DNA of 64,000 nucleotides. Origin: Pseudomonas kairouanensis. Lineage in GTDB: Bacteria; Pseudomonadota; Gammaproteobacteria; Pseudomonadales; Pseudomonadaceae. Of this stretch, positions 9,162-17,113 are shown one piece after another. The DNA is taken from assembly GCF_004682055.1 (NCBI RefSeq), contig NZ_QUZU01000037.1:1-64000 (forward strand), written 5' to 3'. The notes under the pieces were generated by a model that made no database searches, had not been told where the DNA came from, and saw nothing but the letters and a program-made list of their open reading frames with translations. The position numbers and the translations under genes were made by a program. The first letter of the stretch is position 1. The number at the start of each line of letters is the position of its first letter.

Positions 9162-10319
9162 ATGAACATCACCACCTTAGCCAAACGCACGTGCCTGCTT
9201 CTTTCGCTGATCATCACCCCGGCCGCCTGGGCGGTTGAAATGGTGCCGGCTTCCCCGCAACTGGCTGCCAAGGCCTGGGTCCTCATGGACGCCGCCAGCG
9301 GCAACGTGCTGGTAGAGAGCAACGGTGACCAGCGCCTGCCACCGGCCAGCCTGACCAAACTGATGACCGCCTACATCGCGACCCTGGAAATCCGTCGCGG
9401 CCAGATCGGCGAGAACGACCCGGTTACCGTCAGCGAAAACGCCTGGCGTACCGGCGGCTCGCGCATGTTCATCAAGGTCGGCTCGCAAGTGACCGTGAGT
9501 GACCTGCTGCACGGCATCATCATCCAGTCCGGTAACGACGCCAGCGTGGCCCTGTCCGAGCACATCGCCGGCAGCGAAGATGCGTTCGCCGACATGATGA
9601 ACAAGACAGTGGCTGACCTGGGCATGACCAACAGCCACTTCATGAACCCCACCGGCCTGCCAAACCCTGAGCACTATTCGTCGGCTCACGACATGGCGAT
9701 CCTGGCCCGCGCGATCATCCGCGTCGACCCGGTGCACTACGCGATCTACTCCCAGAAGGAGTTCTTCTGGAACAACATCAAGCAACCTAACCGCAACCTG
9801 CTGCTGTGGCGCGACAAGACCGTTGACGGTCTGAAAACCGGCCACACCGAAGAGGCCGGCTACTGCATGGTGTCGTCCGCTGTACGTGACGGCCAGCGCC
9901 TGATTGCCGTGGTATTTGGCACCAACAGCGAGCAGGCCCGTGCGGCCGAGACGCAAAAGCTGCTGACCTACGGTTTCCGCTTCTTCGAAACCCAGACCTT
10001 CTACCAGAAGGGCGCCGAACTGGCGACCGCACCGGTCTGGAAGGGCGCGACCTCCCAGGTCAAGGCCGGCCTGGCCGAAGACCTGACCCTGACCATGCCT
10101 AAAGGCCAGCTGAAAAAGCTCGCTGCCAGCATGACCATGAACCCGCAATTGGTAGCCCCAATCGCCAAGGGTGACGTGATCGGTAAAGTCGAAGTGAAAC
10201 TGGACGACAAAGTGGTGCACAGCGCCGACCTGATCGCCCTGGACGCTGTTGACGAAGGTGGTATCTTCCGCCGCGTGTGGGATAGCATCCGTCTATTCTT
10301 CTACGGCTTGTTCAACTGA
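9162..10319 (+). CDS. dacA: D-alanyl-D-alanine carboxypeptidase (PBP5/6 type)
   Basis: This periplasmic serine carboxypeptidase removes the terminal D-Ala from pentapeptide stems and so limits crosslinking. A cleavable signal peptide ends near AAWAVEM. The motifs are complete: PASLTKLM (SxxK, about residue 65), SGNDAS (SxN) and KTGHTEEAGYC (KTG). A C-terminal beta-sandwich domain is followed by an amphipathic end (RRVWDSIRLFFYGLFN) that would anchor it to the membrane. At 385 residues it has normal length. In P. aeruginosa the equivalent locus is called dacC. A strong terminator follows. Confidence 0.94.
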   Translation: MNITTLAKRTCLLLSLIITPAAWAVEMVPASPQLAAKAWVLMDAASGNVLVESNGDQRLPPASLTKLMTAYIATLEIRRGQIGENDPVTVSENAWRTGGSRMFIKVGSQVTVSDLLHGIIIQSGNDASVALSEHIAGSEDAFADMMNKTVADLGMTNSHFMNPTGLPNPEHYSSAHDMAILARAIIRVDPVHYAIYSQKEFFWNNIKQPNRNLLLWRDKTVDGLKTGHTEEAGYCMVSSAVRDGQRLIAVVFGTNSEQARAAETQKLLTYGFRFFETQTFYQKGAELATAPVWKGATSQVKAGLAEDLTLTMPKGQLKKLAASMTMNPQLVAPIAKGDVIGKVEVKLDDKVVHSADLIALDAVDEGGIFRRVWDSIRLFFYGLFN

Positions 10320-10333
10320 CACCCAGCATCTGC

Positions 10334-10366
10334 AAAGCCCCGCGTTGATCCGACGCGGGGCTTTGT
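10334..10366 (+). terminator. Rho-independent terminator after dacA
   Basis: AAAGCCCCGCGT (10334-10345) pairs perfectly with ACGCGGGGCTTT (10353-10364) across a 7-nt loop, then TTG. The 12-bp GC-rich stem ends the mltB-rlpA-dacA direction. The T-run is short. Confidence 0.8.
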
Positions 10367-10402
10367 TGTCGCCAAGGCTTACGCTTACGAGGCCGCTACG
10401 CC

Positions 10403-10678
10403 ATGACCGATACCGAAGTAAAGGCGCCAAAGATCGAATTCCCAGTGACGGACTATCCCGTCAAAGTGATCAGCGATACCGGCGTGGGCAACAAGGACAA
10501 GATCATCGCGATCGTGCGTAAACACGCGACGATCAACGACAACCGTGTGGACGAGCGCTCCAGCACCAACGGTAAGTACACCACGATCCAGTTGCACATC
10601 GTTGCGACCGGCCAAGACCAGCTCTACGACATCAACAGCGAACTGCGGGCCACTGGCTTCGTGCACATGGTGTTGTGA
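10403..10678 (+). CDS. ybeD: YbeD/DUF493 family protein
   Basis: This is a small 91-residue protein of the DUF493 family, which has an ACT-like alpha-beta fold with no proven activity. The family is almost always encoded just before lipB, and the position here fits. Diagnostic stretches are PVTDYPVKVI near the N-terminus and the C-terminal YDINSELRATGFVHMVL. Its TGA overlaps the lipB ATG, so co-translation is likely. A role in lipoate or octanoate metabolism is inferred only from the linkage. Confidence 0.9.
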   Translation: MTDTEVKAPKIEFPVTDYPVKVISDTGVGNKDKIIAIVRKHATINDNRVDERSSTNGKYTTIQLHIVATGQDQLYDINSELRATGFVHMVL

Positions 10679-11325
10679 TGTCACAGGTATTGGGCTTTCG
10701 CGAGCTCGGCCAGATGGACTACGAGCCCGTCTGGCACGCCATGCAGCGGTTCACCAACGAGCGCGGCAACTCGGCTCCTGATGAAATCTGGCTGGTGGAA
10801 CACCCGCCGGTGTTTACCCAGGGCCAGGCCGGCAAGGCCGAGCATCTGTTGGTTCCGGGTGATATTCCGGTGGTGCAGGTCGACCGAGGTGGCCAAGTGA
10901 CTTACCATGGCCCCGGACAACTTGTCGCATACCTATTGCTGGATGTGCGCAAACTGGGCTTTGGCGTGCGCGACCTGGTGAGCCGTATGGAAGCTTGCCT
11001 GATCGAGCTGCTGGGCAGTTACGGCGTGAGCGCCGCGGCCAAGCCCGATGCCCCCGGTGTGTATGTGGATGGCGCGAAAATCGCCTCGCTGGGCTTGCGG
11101 ATTCGCCACGGTTGTTCGTTTCATGGCCTGGCCTTGAACGTGGACATGGACCTGGCGCCTTTCCGGCGCATCAACCCCTGCGGCTACGCCGGGTTGGCGA
11201 TGACCCAGTTGAGCGAACATGCAACACCGATTAAATTTGCCGAGGTAAGTGCCCGGCTGCGTGCGCAGCTCGTCAAACACCTCGACTATGCTGAGCAGAC
11301 GACCCTTACGGGCGGAATCGACTGA
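10678..11325 (+). CDS. lipB: Octanoyl-[acyl carrier protein] transferase
   Basis: LipB transfers octanoate from ACP to the lipoyl domains of the 2-oxoacid dehydrogenases. RGGQVTYHGPGQLVAYLL is the family signature, GAKIASLGLRIRHGCSFHGLALN carries the catalytic Lys, and NPCGYAGLAMTQL carries the catalytic Cys. I chose the ATG at 10678 that overlaps the ybeD stop (215 residues) over the GTG one codon earlier. lipA starts 2 bp after its stop. Confidence 0.96.
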   Translation: MSQVLGFRELGQMDYEPVWHAMQRFTNERGNSAPDEIWLVEHPPVFTQGQAGKAEHLLVPGDIPVVQVDRGGQVTYHGPGQLVAYLLLDVRKLGFGVRDLVSRMEACLIELLGSYGVSAAAKPDAPGVYVDGAKIASLGLRIRHGCSFHGLALNVDMDLAPFRRINPCGYAGLAMTQLSEHATPIKFAEVSARLRAQLVKHLDYAEQTTLTGGID

Positions 11326-11327
11326 TT

Positions 11328-12353
11328 ATGACTACTGATGCAGTGCAAACCATGATCCCGACGCTGGACGTTACCGACCGTCCGGCCCCGGCCCCGCGTG
11401 CCAAGGTAGAAGCCGGCGTCAAGCTGCGCGGCGCCGAGAAGGTTGCACGCATCCCGGTGAAGATCATTCCGACCACCGAACTGCCGAAGAAACCCGACTG
11501 GATCCGCGTGCGCATCCCGGTTTCGCCGGAAGTCGACCGTATCAAGGCCCTGCTGCGCAAGCACAAGCTGCACAGCGTGTGCGAAGAGGCGTCCTGCCCC
11601 AACCTGGGCGAGTGCTTCTCCGGCGGCACCGCCACCTTCATGATCATGGGTGACATCTGCACCCGTCGTTGCCCATTCTGCGACGTTGGCCACGGTCGGC
11701 CGAAGCCGCTGGACGTCAACGAGCCGGAAAGCCTGGCCATCGCCATCGCCGACCTGCGCCTCAAGTACGTTGTAATCACCTCGGTAGATCGCGACGACCT
11801 GCGTGACGGCGGTGCCCAGCACTTTGCCGACTGCATCCGCGAAATCCGCAAGCTGTCGCCGAACGTGATGCTCGAAACCCTGGTCCCGGACTACCGTGGC
11901 CGCATGGACGTGGCGCTTGAAATCACTGCCGCCGAGCCGCCGGATGTGTTCAACCACAACCTGGAAACCGTGCCGCGCCTGTACAAGGCCGCGCGTCCGG
12001 GTTCGGACTACCAGTGGTCGCTGACCCTGCTGCAGAAATTCAAGCAGATGATGCCGCACATTCCAACCAAGTCCGGCTTGATGCTGGGCCTGGGCGAGAC
12101 CGACGAAGAAGTGATCGAAGTCATGAAGCGCATGCGCGAACACGACATCGACATGCTGACCTTGGGCCAGTACCTGCAACCGTCCCGCAGTCACTTGCCG
12201 GTGCAGCGTTTCGTGCACCCGGACACCTTCGCCTGGTTCGCCGAGGAAGGTTACAAGATGGGCTTCAAGAACGTGGCGTCGGGCCCGCTGGTGCGTTCTT
12301 CGTACCACGCTGACGAGCAGGCCAAGCTGGTCAAGGCGAGCCTGGTTTCGTAA
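11328..12353 (+). CDS. lipA: Lipoyl synthase
   Basis: LipA is a radical SAM enzyme that inserts two sulfurs into protein-bound octanoate. Both 4Fe-4S clusters are visible: the auxiliary cluster Cys set CEEASCPNLGEC and the SAM cluster CTRRCPFC, plus the C-terminal VRSSYHAD with the conserved RSSY that ligates the auxiliary cluster. At 341 residues it has normal length for Pseudomonas, with an N-terminal extension of about 50 residues compared with shorter homologues. It is the last gene of the ybeD-lipB-lipA unit and is followed by a REP doublet. Confidence 0.97.
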   Translation: MTTDAVQTMIPTLDVTDRPAPAPRAKVEAGVKLRGAEKVARIPVKIIPTTELPKKPDWIRVRIPVSPEVDRIKALLRKHKLHSVCEEASCPNLGECFSGGTATFMIMGDICTRRCPFCDVGHGRPKPLDVNEPESLAIAIADLRLKYVVITSVDRDDLRDGGAQHFADCIREIRKLSPNVMLETLVPDYRGRMDVALEITAAEPPDVFNHNLETVPRLYKAARPGSDYQWSLTLLQKFKQMMPHIPTKSGLMLGLGETDEEVIEVMKRMREHDIDMLTLGQYLQPSRSHLPVQRFVHPDTFAWFAEEGYKMGFKNVASGPLVRSSYHADEQAKLVKASLVS

Positions 12354-12380
12354 TACGGATCTGGACAATGCCGCTTATCC

Positions 12381-12473
12381 AATGTGGGAGCGGGCTTGCT
12401 CGCGAAGGCGGTGTTTCAGTCACCTATTTTTTGACTGACACACTGCATTCGCGAGCAAGCCCGCTCCCACATT
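12381..12473. repeat. REP doublet, GCGGGCTTGCTCGCGAA type
   Basis: AATGTGGGAGCGGGCTTGCT at 12381 begins the left arm, and the inverted right arm ends at CACATT near 12473, with about 40 bp between. The whole can fold into a long hairpin. It lies between lipA and ldcA, both on the plus strand. Confidence 0.92.
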
Positions 12474-12502
12474 TGGTTTGGCGCTGTTAGAGGGAATTGT
12501 GT

Positions 12503-13423
12503 ATGACCACCGCCGTACCCGCACTACGTGCCGGAGGCACCATTGCCCTGATCGCTCCCGCCGGCCCTGCCGCACTGGACGTCGAAAAAGCCGGGCAATG
12601 GATGCGCGCCCGTGGCTACGACCTGCGAATCTTCCCCGGTGTCTATGAGCGAGACGGCTACCTCGCCGGTAGCGATAAAACCCGTCTCCACGACCTCCAC
12701 ACCGCCTTCGCCAACCCCGAAATCGACGCCATTTTCTGCTTGCGCGGTGGCTACGGCACCCCACGCCTGCTCGATAGCCTTGATTTCGACCTGCTACGGG
12801 CCAACCCCAAGCCTTTGGTGGGTTACAGCGATATCACCGCCCTGCACCTGGCCATCAGACGCTACGCGGGTTTCGTGACCTTTCACGGCCCCATGCTCAA
12901 TGCAGACCTGCTGGGCGATAAGCAACAGCCAACCGAGTCCTCACTGCTGAGCATGCTCCGTGGCCAGCTGGGCGCCGGTAGCGAGCTGGCTCACCCGGTG
13001 GCCTATCCGTTGACCACCATCGCGCCTGGCATTGCCTGTGGGCGCTTGTTGGGTGGCAACCTGTCGATGATCGCTGCAGTCATGGGGACGCCCTTCGAGA
13101 TAGACGCCGAGGGCATCATCCTGCTGATCGAAGACGTCAACGAGCCGATCTACCGCATCGACCGTCTGCTGACGCACCTGCGACTGGCGGGCAAGCTGGC
13201 GCAAGTGGCCGGTGTGTTGGTGGGGGATGTGGCGGGGGTGGATAACGTCGCGCTGGAGCGTCTGTTGAAGCAGACCTTTGAGCCGTTGTGCATTCCGGTG
13301 TTGGCGGGGTGGCGCAGTGGGCATTGCGACCCGAACCTGACGTTGCCGATGGGGGCGTTGGTGCGGTTGGATGCGGGGGAGCAGCGGCTGGTGCTGGAGC
13401 AGGATGTGGTGTTCAAGGTCTGA
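12503..13423 (+). CDS. ldcA: Muramoyltetrapeptide (LD-) carboxypeptidase
   Basis: LdcA removes the terminal D-Ala from tetrapeptides during cytosolic murein recycling. The family S66 layout is clear: IALIAPAGPA at the N-terminus, FCLRGGYGTPRLLD near residue 75, the nucleophile segment GYSDITALHL near 110, and the late Glu and His in ILLIEDVNEPIYRIDR and GWRSGHCDPN. The ATG at 12503 gives 306 residues. An upstream TTG two codons earlier is unlikely. The end of the gene is rich in GTG and GGG codons compared with its start. REP elements flank it on both sides. Confidence 0.93.
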   Translation: MTTAVPALRAGGTIALIAPAGPAALDVEKAGQWMRARGYDLRIFPGVYERDGYLAGSDKTRLHDLHTAFANPEIDAIFCLRGGYGTPRLLDSLDFDLLRANPKPLVGYSDITALHLAIRRYAGFVTFHGPMLNADLLGDKQQPTESSLLSMLRGQLGAGSELAHPVAYPLTTIAPGIACGRLLGGNLSMIAAVMGTPFEIDAEGIILLIEDVNEPIYRIDRLLTHLRLAGKLAQVAGVLVGDVAGVDNVALERLLKQTFEPLCIPVLAGWRSGHCDPNLTLPMGALVRLDAGEQRLVLEQDVVFKV

Positions 13424-13448
13424 GTTTGTTGCTGTCTGTTAAACCGCT

Positions 13449-13530
13449 TTCGCGAGCAAGCCCGCTCCCACATTTAACCGTGTACATCCTTTGGAATGCG
13501 GTCGAATGTGGGAGCGGGCTTGCTCGCGAA
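13449..13530. repeat. REP doublet in tail-to-tail orientation
   Basis: Here the right-type arm (TTCGCGAGCAAGCCCGCTCC, 13449-13468) comes first and the left-type arm (GTGGGAGCGGGCTTGCTCGC) second, the reverse of the order seen at 12381. It lies between the convergent ldcA and lytic transglycosylase genes. Confidence 0.9.
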
Positions 13531-13553
13531 GGCGCCAGTAGCCATATGCAGGT

Positions 13554-14879
13554 CTAACGGTTCTGCAATGACTCCAACAGCTTCACCGTCGGATACCCAT
13601 CCGCCGGCCATCCCAGCGACTGCTGCGCCGCACGAATCGCCTTGCGCGTATTGGCACCGATAATCCCATCCGGGTTGCCCGCGTCATAGCCGTTGTTGTT
13701 CAGCGCGGTTTGCAGATCGATACGCTGTGAGCGACTCAGTGGCAGTTCATCCTTTGGCCAGTCACCACGAATCACACCGCCGCCGCCAAAACGCTCCGAC
13801 AGCAAGCCCACCGCCAGTGCGTAGGACGACGAGTTGTTGTACTTGAGGATCGCGCGGAAGTTATCCAGCACCAGGAACGCCGGGCCACGGTAACCGGCCG
13901 GCAGCAGCAGGGCGGCGGACAGTTGGTCGACGTTGGGCGGCATGTTTGCGCCAACGGGCAGCTGGATACCCAGCTTCATCCACTCGGCAACGGTTTTGCG
14001 TACACCGCCATCGGCCAGGGCGTAGTCGAAGTTCGCGGGCAGCTGTTTCACCTCGAAGCCCCACGGCTGGCCTTTTTGCCAGCCGGAGCTTTGCAGGTAG
14101 TGCGCGGTGGAGGCGAGGGCATCGGCGGGGCTGTTCCAGATATCGCGGCGACCGTCGCCGTCGAAGTCCACGGCGTGGGTGTTGTAGGTCGTCGGGATGA
14201 ATTGGGTCTGGCCCATGGCGCCGGCCCAGGAACCTTTCATCTGGTCAGCCTGGATATCGCCGTGCTGGATGATCTGCAATGCCGCCAGCAATTGCGCCTG
14301 GGCGAACGCCGGGCGACGACCTTCATAGGCCAGGGTCGCCAGGGAGCGGATCACCGAGTTGTTGCCCTGGAACTGCCCGAAGTTGCTTTCCATGCCCCAC
14401 ACCGAGACCAAGGCCTGGCGGTCTACGCCATAACGTTGTTCGATGCTTTGCAGGATATCGGCGTATTTCACCAACAAGGCCTGGCCATTGCGCACGCGCA
14501 CCGGCGACAGGGCGCCGTCGAGGTATTCCCACACCGGGCGGGAGAATTCCGGCTGGCTGCGGTCGGCGCGGATCACCGCCATGTCGGGGGTGACGTTGGC
14601 GAAGGCATTGTCGAACACAGCGGCGGTGATGCCGGCTTGCAGGGCTTGCGCGCGGAAACCAGCCTGCCACTCGGCAAAGGTCAGGGTTGGTTGGATATCC
14701 AGGTTGTCTACCGCCAGGGGCGCCACCACAGCGGGGGCCACGACCGGCGCGGTCTGGAGTTGCGGCAGGGGTTGGGCGTCGGCAGCGGTGGGTTTTTCCG
14801 CGCAGGCGACTAGCAGAATGAGGCTGGAGGCAGCGATCAATTGGCGAAGGTGCCAACGACGGGAAAGACAAGAGGGCAT
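13554..14879 (-). CDS. Lytic murein transglycosylase with peptidoglycan-binding domain
   Basis: This is a family 3 (MltB/SltB-like) lytic transglycosylase. After a signal peptide with a lipobox-like LLVACAEKP (Cys about residue 26), the catalytic domain has VWGMESNFGQFQGN with the catalytic Glu and MGQTQFIPTTYNTHAVDFDGDG. Residues from about 370 form a PG_binding_1 domain (SRSQRIDLQTALNNNGYDAG...). The 441-residue length is typical of this subclass. It differs from MltB at 6974, which lacks the binding domain. It lies downstream of arfA on the same strand, 61 bp away. Which Slt paralogue it corresponds to cannot be settled here. Confidence 0.9.
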   Translation of the reverse strand: MPSCLSRRWHLRQLIAASSLILLVACAEKPTAADAQPLPQLQTAPVVAPAVVAPLAVDNLDIQPTLTFAEWQAGFRAQALQAGITAAVFDNAFANVTPDMAVIRADRSQPEFSRPVWEYLDGALSPVRVRNGQALLVKYADILQSIEQRYGVDRQALVSVWGMESNFGQFQGNNSVIRSLATLAYEGRRPAFAQAQLLAALQIIQHGDIQADQMKGSWAGAMGQTQFIPTTYNTHAVDFDGDGRRDIWNSPADALASTAHYLQSSGWQKGQPWGFEVKQLPANFDYALADGGVRKTVAEWMKLGIQLPVGANMPPNVDQLSAALLLPAGYRGPAFLVLDNFRAILKYNNSSSYALAVGLLSERFGGGGVIRGDWPKDELPLSRSQRIDLQTALNNNGYDAGNPDGIIGANTRKAIRAAQQSLGWPADGYPTVKLLESLQNR

Positions 14880-14940
14880 GCACAGGTCCAGGGATTACAA
14901 ATCAGGTGCAGACCTTATCATGCCAGAGGGGCGCTTGCCT

Positions 14941-15105
14941 TCAGGCAGCCAGAAAGTAAGAAGCCTCCCAGCTATTAGACTGGAAGGCTTCGCGGCGGTA
15001 GCTGCCTTTGCCCTTGCCGGCGCGTTCCTGACGGCTGCGGAACAGTGGCTGGGCGATGATGGATTTGGCCTTGTTGGGGCCATGCTTGGATGGCTTTTTG
15101 CTCAT
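14941..15105 (-). CDS. arfA: Alternative ribosome-rescue factor ArfA
   Basis: The 54-residue basic protein matches ArfA, which binds ribosomes stalled on non-stop mRNA and recruits RF2 when tmRNA is inadequate. The recognisable core is AQPLFRSRQERAGKGKGSYR followed by SNSWEAS, equivalent to the PLFRxRxExxKKGKGSY...WEAS of E. coli ArfA. The start ATG (complement 15103-15105) has GAGAG about 10 bases upstream. Codons 39-49 encode a near-perfect hairpin followed by a T-rich stretch, so mRNA lacking a stop codon is expected, as in the known tmRNA-controlled arfA scheme. The full-length frame is much shorter than the 72-residue E. coli protein. Confidence 0.88.
   Translation of the reverse strand: MSKKPSKHGPNKAKSIIAQPLFRSRQERAGKGKGSYRREAFQSNSWEASYFLAA
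14951..14991 (-). terminator. Hairpin terminator inside the arfA reading frame
   Basis: On the minus strand GAAGCCTTCCAG (14991-14980) pairs with CTGGGAGGCTTC (14971-14960) across an 8-nt loop, with one G-U pair in 12. The T-rich TTACTTTCT follows. It spans codons 39-49 of arfA and precedes the stop codon. This is an intrinsic terminator and/or RNase III site that would yield stop-less arfA mRNA. Confidence 0.8.
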
Positions 15106-15208
15106 GGTGGTTACTCTCGTTGGGTGGTTGGAGCGGTGCAAATCATCTGCCGAAGTTCTGCCGCTGTAAAGCCCGGCGAAGTGTAGGAAAAGTGGGCACG
15201 GTCAAAAC

Positions 15209-15314
15209 TGTGGGAGCGGGCTTGCTCGCGAATGCGGTGCGTCAGACCCTGATGTGTTGAATGGCACGCCGCCTTCGCGAGCAAGTCGAATCGTCGCACC
15301 GCCGCTCCCACATT
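15209..15314. repeat. REP doublet with a longer, altered right arm
   Basis: The left arm is the standard GTGGGAGCGGGCTTGCTCGC. The right arm reads TTCGCGAGCAAG, then TCGAATCGTCGCACCGC, then CGCTCCCACATT, so about 17 bases replace the normal CC. I have the impression that this variant recurs in P. fluorescens-type genomes, which would make it a REP subtype and not a unique insertion. Confidence 0.85.
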
Positions 15315-15342
15315 GGATTTGTGGTGTTTTTGAGAGACGGGT

Positions 15343-16380
15343 TTATTCGGCAGGCAGGGTCAGGCGCTGCCCGGCCATCAACAGCGACAAACGGCTCAAG
15401 CTCATCCACGGCGAACCCGCCGCTTGGCCCTTGATCTGCGCATCGATGCGCTGCGCTTCCAACAACAATTGCGCCCAGCGTTGCGCCGAGTGCCGTTGCA
15501 GGGCTTTGCTCATCAAAGGTTTGCGCTTGTCCCACACCGGTGGCCGGGCCTGGCTGAAGCACTTGTCCAACGGCGTGCCCTGGCTGTATTGCAGGGCAAT
15601 ATTGGCCAGTACCCGCAGTTCCCGGGCCAGGGCCCAGAGAATCACCGGTGGTTCCACGCCTTCTCCACGCAGGCCTTCGAGCATGCGCAGGGCGTGGGCG
15701 GGTTCGCCGTTGAGGATCGCATCCACCAGCCCGAATACGTCAAACCGTGCACTGTCCGCCACTGCGCCCTGTACGGTCTCGACGGTGATTTGCCCGTCTT
15801 CGGCCATCAGCTTGAGCTTTTCGATTTCCTGGGCGGCGGCCAGCAGGTTGCCCTCCACCCGAGCAGCGATCAGCTCGACGGCATCTTGTGTCGCCGACAG
15901 CCCCGATTGGGACAGGCGCTGGCGAATCCACTGCGGCAGCTGATTGCTGTCCACCGGCCAGATCTGGATGAACTGGGTGTGCGCGCCTTCGACCAGGGCC
16001 TTGCCCCACTTGGTTTTCTGCGCACTGCCATCGAGCTTGGGCAGGCTGATCAGCAGCACCGTGTCTTCGGCGGGGCGCGAGCAGTACTCCATCAACGCAG
16101 ACGCGCCCTTGTCGCCAGGCTTGCCCGAAGGCAGGCGCAGTTCCAAGAGGCGTTTTTCGGCAAACAGCGACATGCTCGCGCCGGCTTGCAGCAACGTTCC
16201 CCAGTCGAAACTGGCGTCGGCGGCAAATACCTGGCGCTCATCAAAACCTTGCTGGCGTGCGGCGGTGCGGATGGCGTCGGCGGCTTCCTGGCACAACAGC
16301 GGGTCATCCCCACTGACGATATAGACAGGCGCAAGGCCACCTTGCAGGTGTTTGGCGAGTTGGGCGGGGGCGAGTTTCAT
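15343..16380 (-). CDS. holA: DNA polymerase III subunit delta
   Basis: HolA is the delta subunit of the clamp loader that opens the beta clamp. The product has 345 residues with the family's N-terminal MKLAPAQLAKHL, VYIVSGDDPLLCQEAADAIR and the later EGNLLAAAQEIEKLKL helix followed by the three-helix collar domain (ILWALARELRVLANIA). It lies downstream of lptE and leuS in the conserved leuS-lptE-holA order, 39 bp after lptE. A slightly unusual REP and arfA follow. Confidence 0.95.
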   Translation of the reverse strand: MKLAPAQLAKHLQGGLAPVYIVSGDDPLLCQEAADAIRTAARQQGFDERQVFAADASFDWGTLLQAGASMSLFAEKRLLELRLPSGKPGDKGASALMEYCSRPAEDTVLLISLPKLDGSAQKTKWGKALVEGAHTQFIQIWPVDSNQLPQWIRQRLSQSGLSATQDAVELIAARVEGNLLAAAQEIEKLKLMAEDGQITVETVQGAVADSARFDVFGLVDAILNGEPAHALRMLEGLRGEGVEPPVILWALARELRVLANIALQYSQGTPLDKCFSQARPPVWDKRKPLMSKALQRHSAQRWAQLLLEAQRIDAQIKGQAAGSPWMSLSRLSLLMAGQRLTLPAE

Positions 16381-16419
16381 AGGCGGGGCGAACGGGGCAC
16401 CAGGGGTGCCCCGTCTGGC

Positions 16420-17025
16420 TTACTCGACAGGGACTTCAACAGGCGACTGTTTCGGCGTGTTGTCTTCGTATTCTTTCGCAGCTTTTGCCGCATCGGCGTC
16501 AGCCTTGGCCTTGTCGTCAGCGCGTTGCTGCAAGGTCTCAAGTTGCTCCGGGCTCAGCATCGACAGGCGCAGCACCATGCGTTGTACCAGTTCACGGCGC
16601 ATCTCTTTGCGCACCTGCTGGATTTCGGAGTCCGAACCCACCAGGTTGTTGCCGTCATGGCTCACGACTTTCTGCACCTGGATGTTGTCACCCATCAATG
16701 GCAGGTGGTCGCGGCCCTGGATTTCGAAATTGAGCACAGTGCTCAGTTCGATATCCGACGCACGGCCGGCACTGGCGTAGCTCAGGTTGCGCTGGGTTTC
16801 TTTCTCGTTGGCCAGGAACAGCTTGTAGGTCGCGCCGGTGTAGACGTGAACGCCGCTGTTCTCAAGCACTTGGCGCAGCTGGGTCACGGTTTCGCTGTAG
16901 GCGTCGCGGGCGCTGACGTCCAGTTCCTTGATCGCCAGGTCGTTGGTGCCGGTGCCGCGCAGCTGGAAGCCGCAAGCGCTCAGCAGTACGGCAAGGCCCA
17001 TAACCAGCAGGTTGCGTTTGATCAT
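16420..17025 (-). CDS. lptE: LPS-assembly lipoprotein LptE
   Basis: LptE plugs the LptD barrel in the outer membrane and helps insert lipopolysaccharide. The signal peptide ends in a lipobox (VLLSACGFQLRG, Cys about residue 18), with GFQLRG being the classic LptE start. The domain runs to about residue 165, and an Ala/Lys/Asp-rich tail of some 35 residues (KADADAAKAAKEYED) follows that shorter homologues lack. The total is 201 residues. It is in the same direction as leuS, 88 bp after it. Confidence 0.93.
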   Translation of the reverse strand: MIKRNLLVMGLAVLLSACGFQLRGTGTNDLAIKELDVSARDAYSETVTQLRQVLENSGVHVYTGATYKLFLANEKETQRNLSYASAGRASDIELSTVLNFEIQGRDHLPLMGDNIQVQKVVSHDGNNLVGSDSEIQQVRKEMRRELVQRMVLRLSMLSPEQLETLQQRADDKAKADADAAKAAKEYEDNTPKQSPVEVPVE

Positions 17026-17113
17026 TTTGTTGCTCCCCTTGAAACCATGTGGGCCTTATCGAGGCCCTGAAGGCTTTGTTCGGCGTGGGGCTTGGGCCCC
17101 ACGCCCGATCCGA

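Noticed and set aside
13449..13530. Possible CRISPR array or terminator cluster from repeated GCTTGCTCGCGAA strings
   Set aside because: Arms are inverted, scattered singly or as doublets, and lack regular spacers; they are REP elements.
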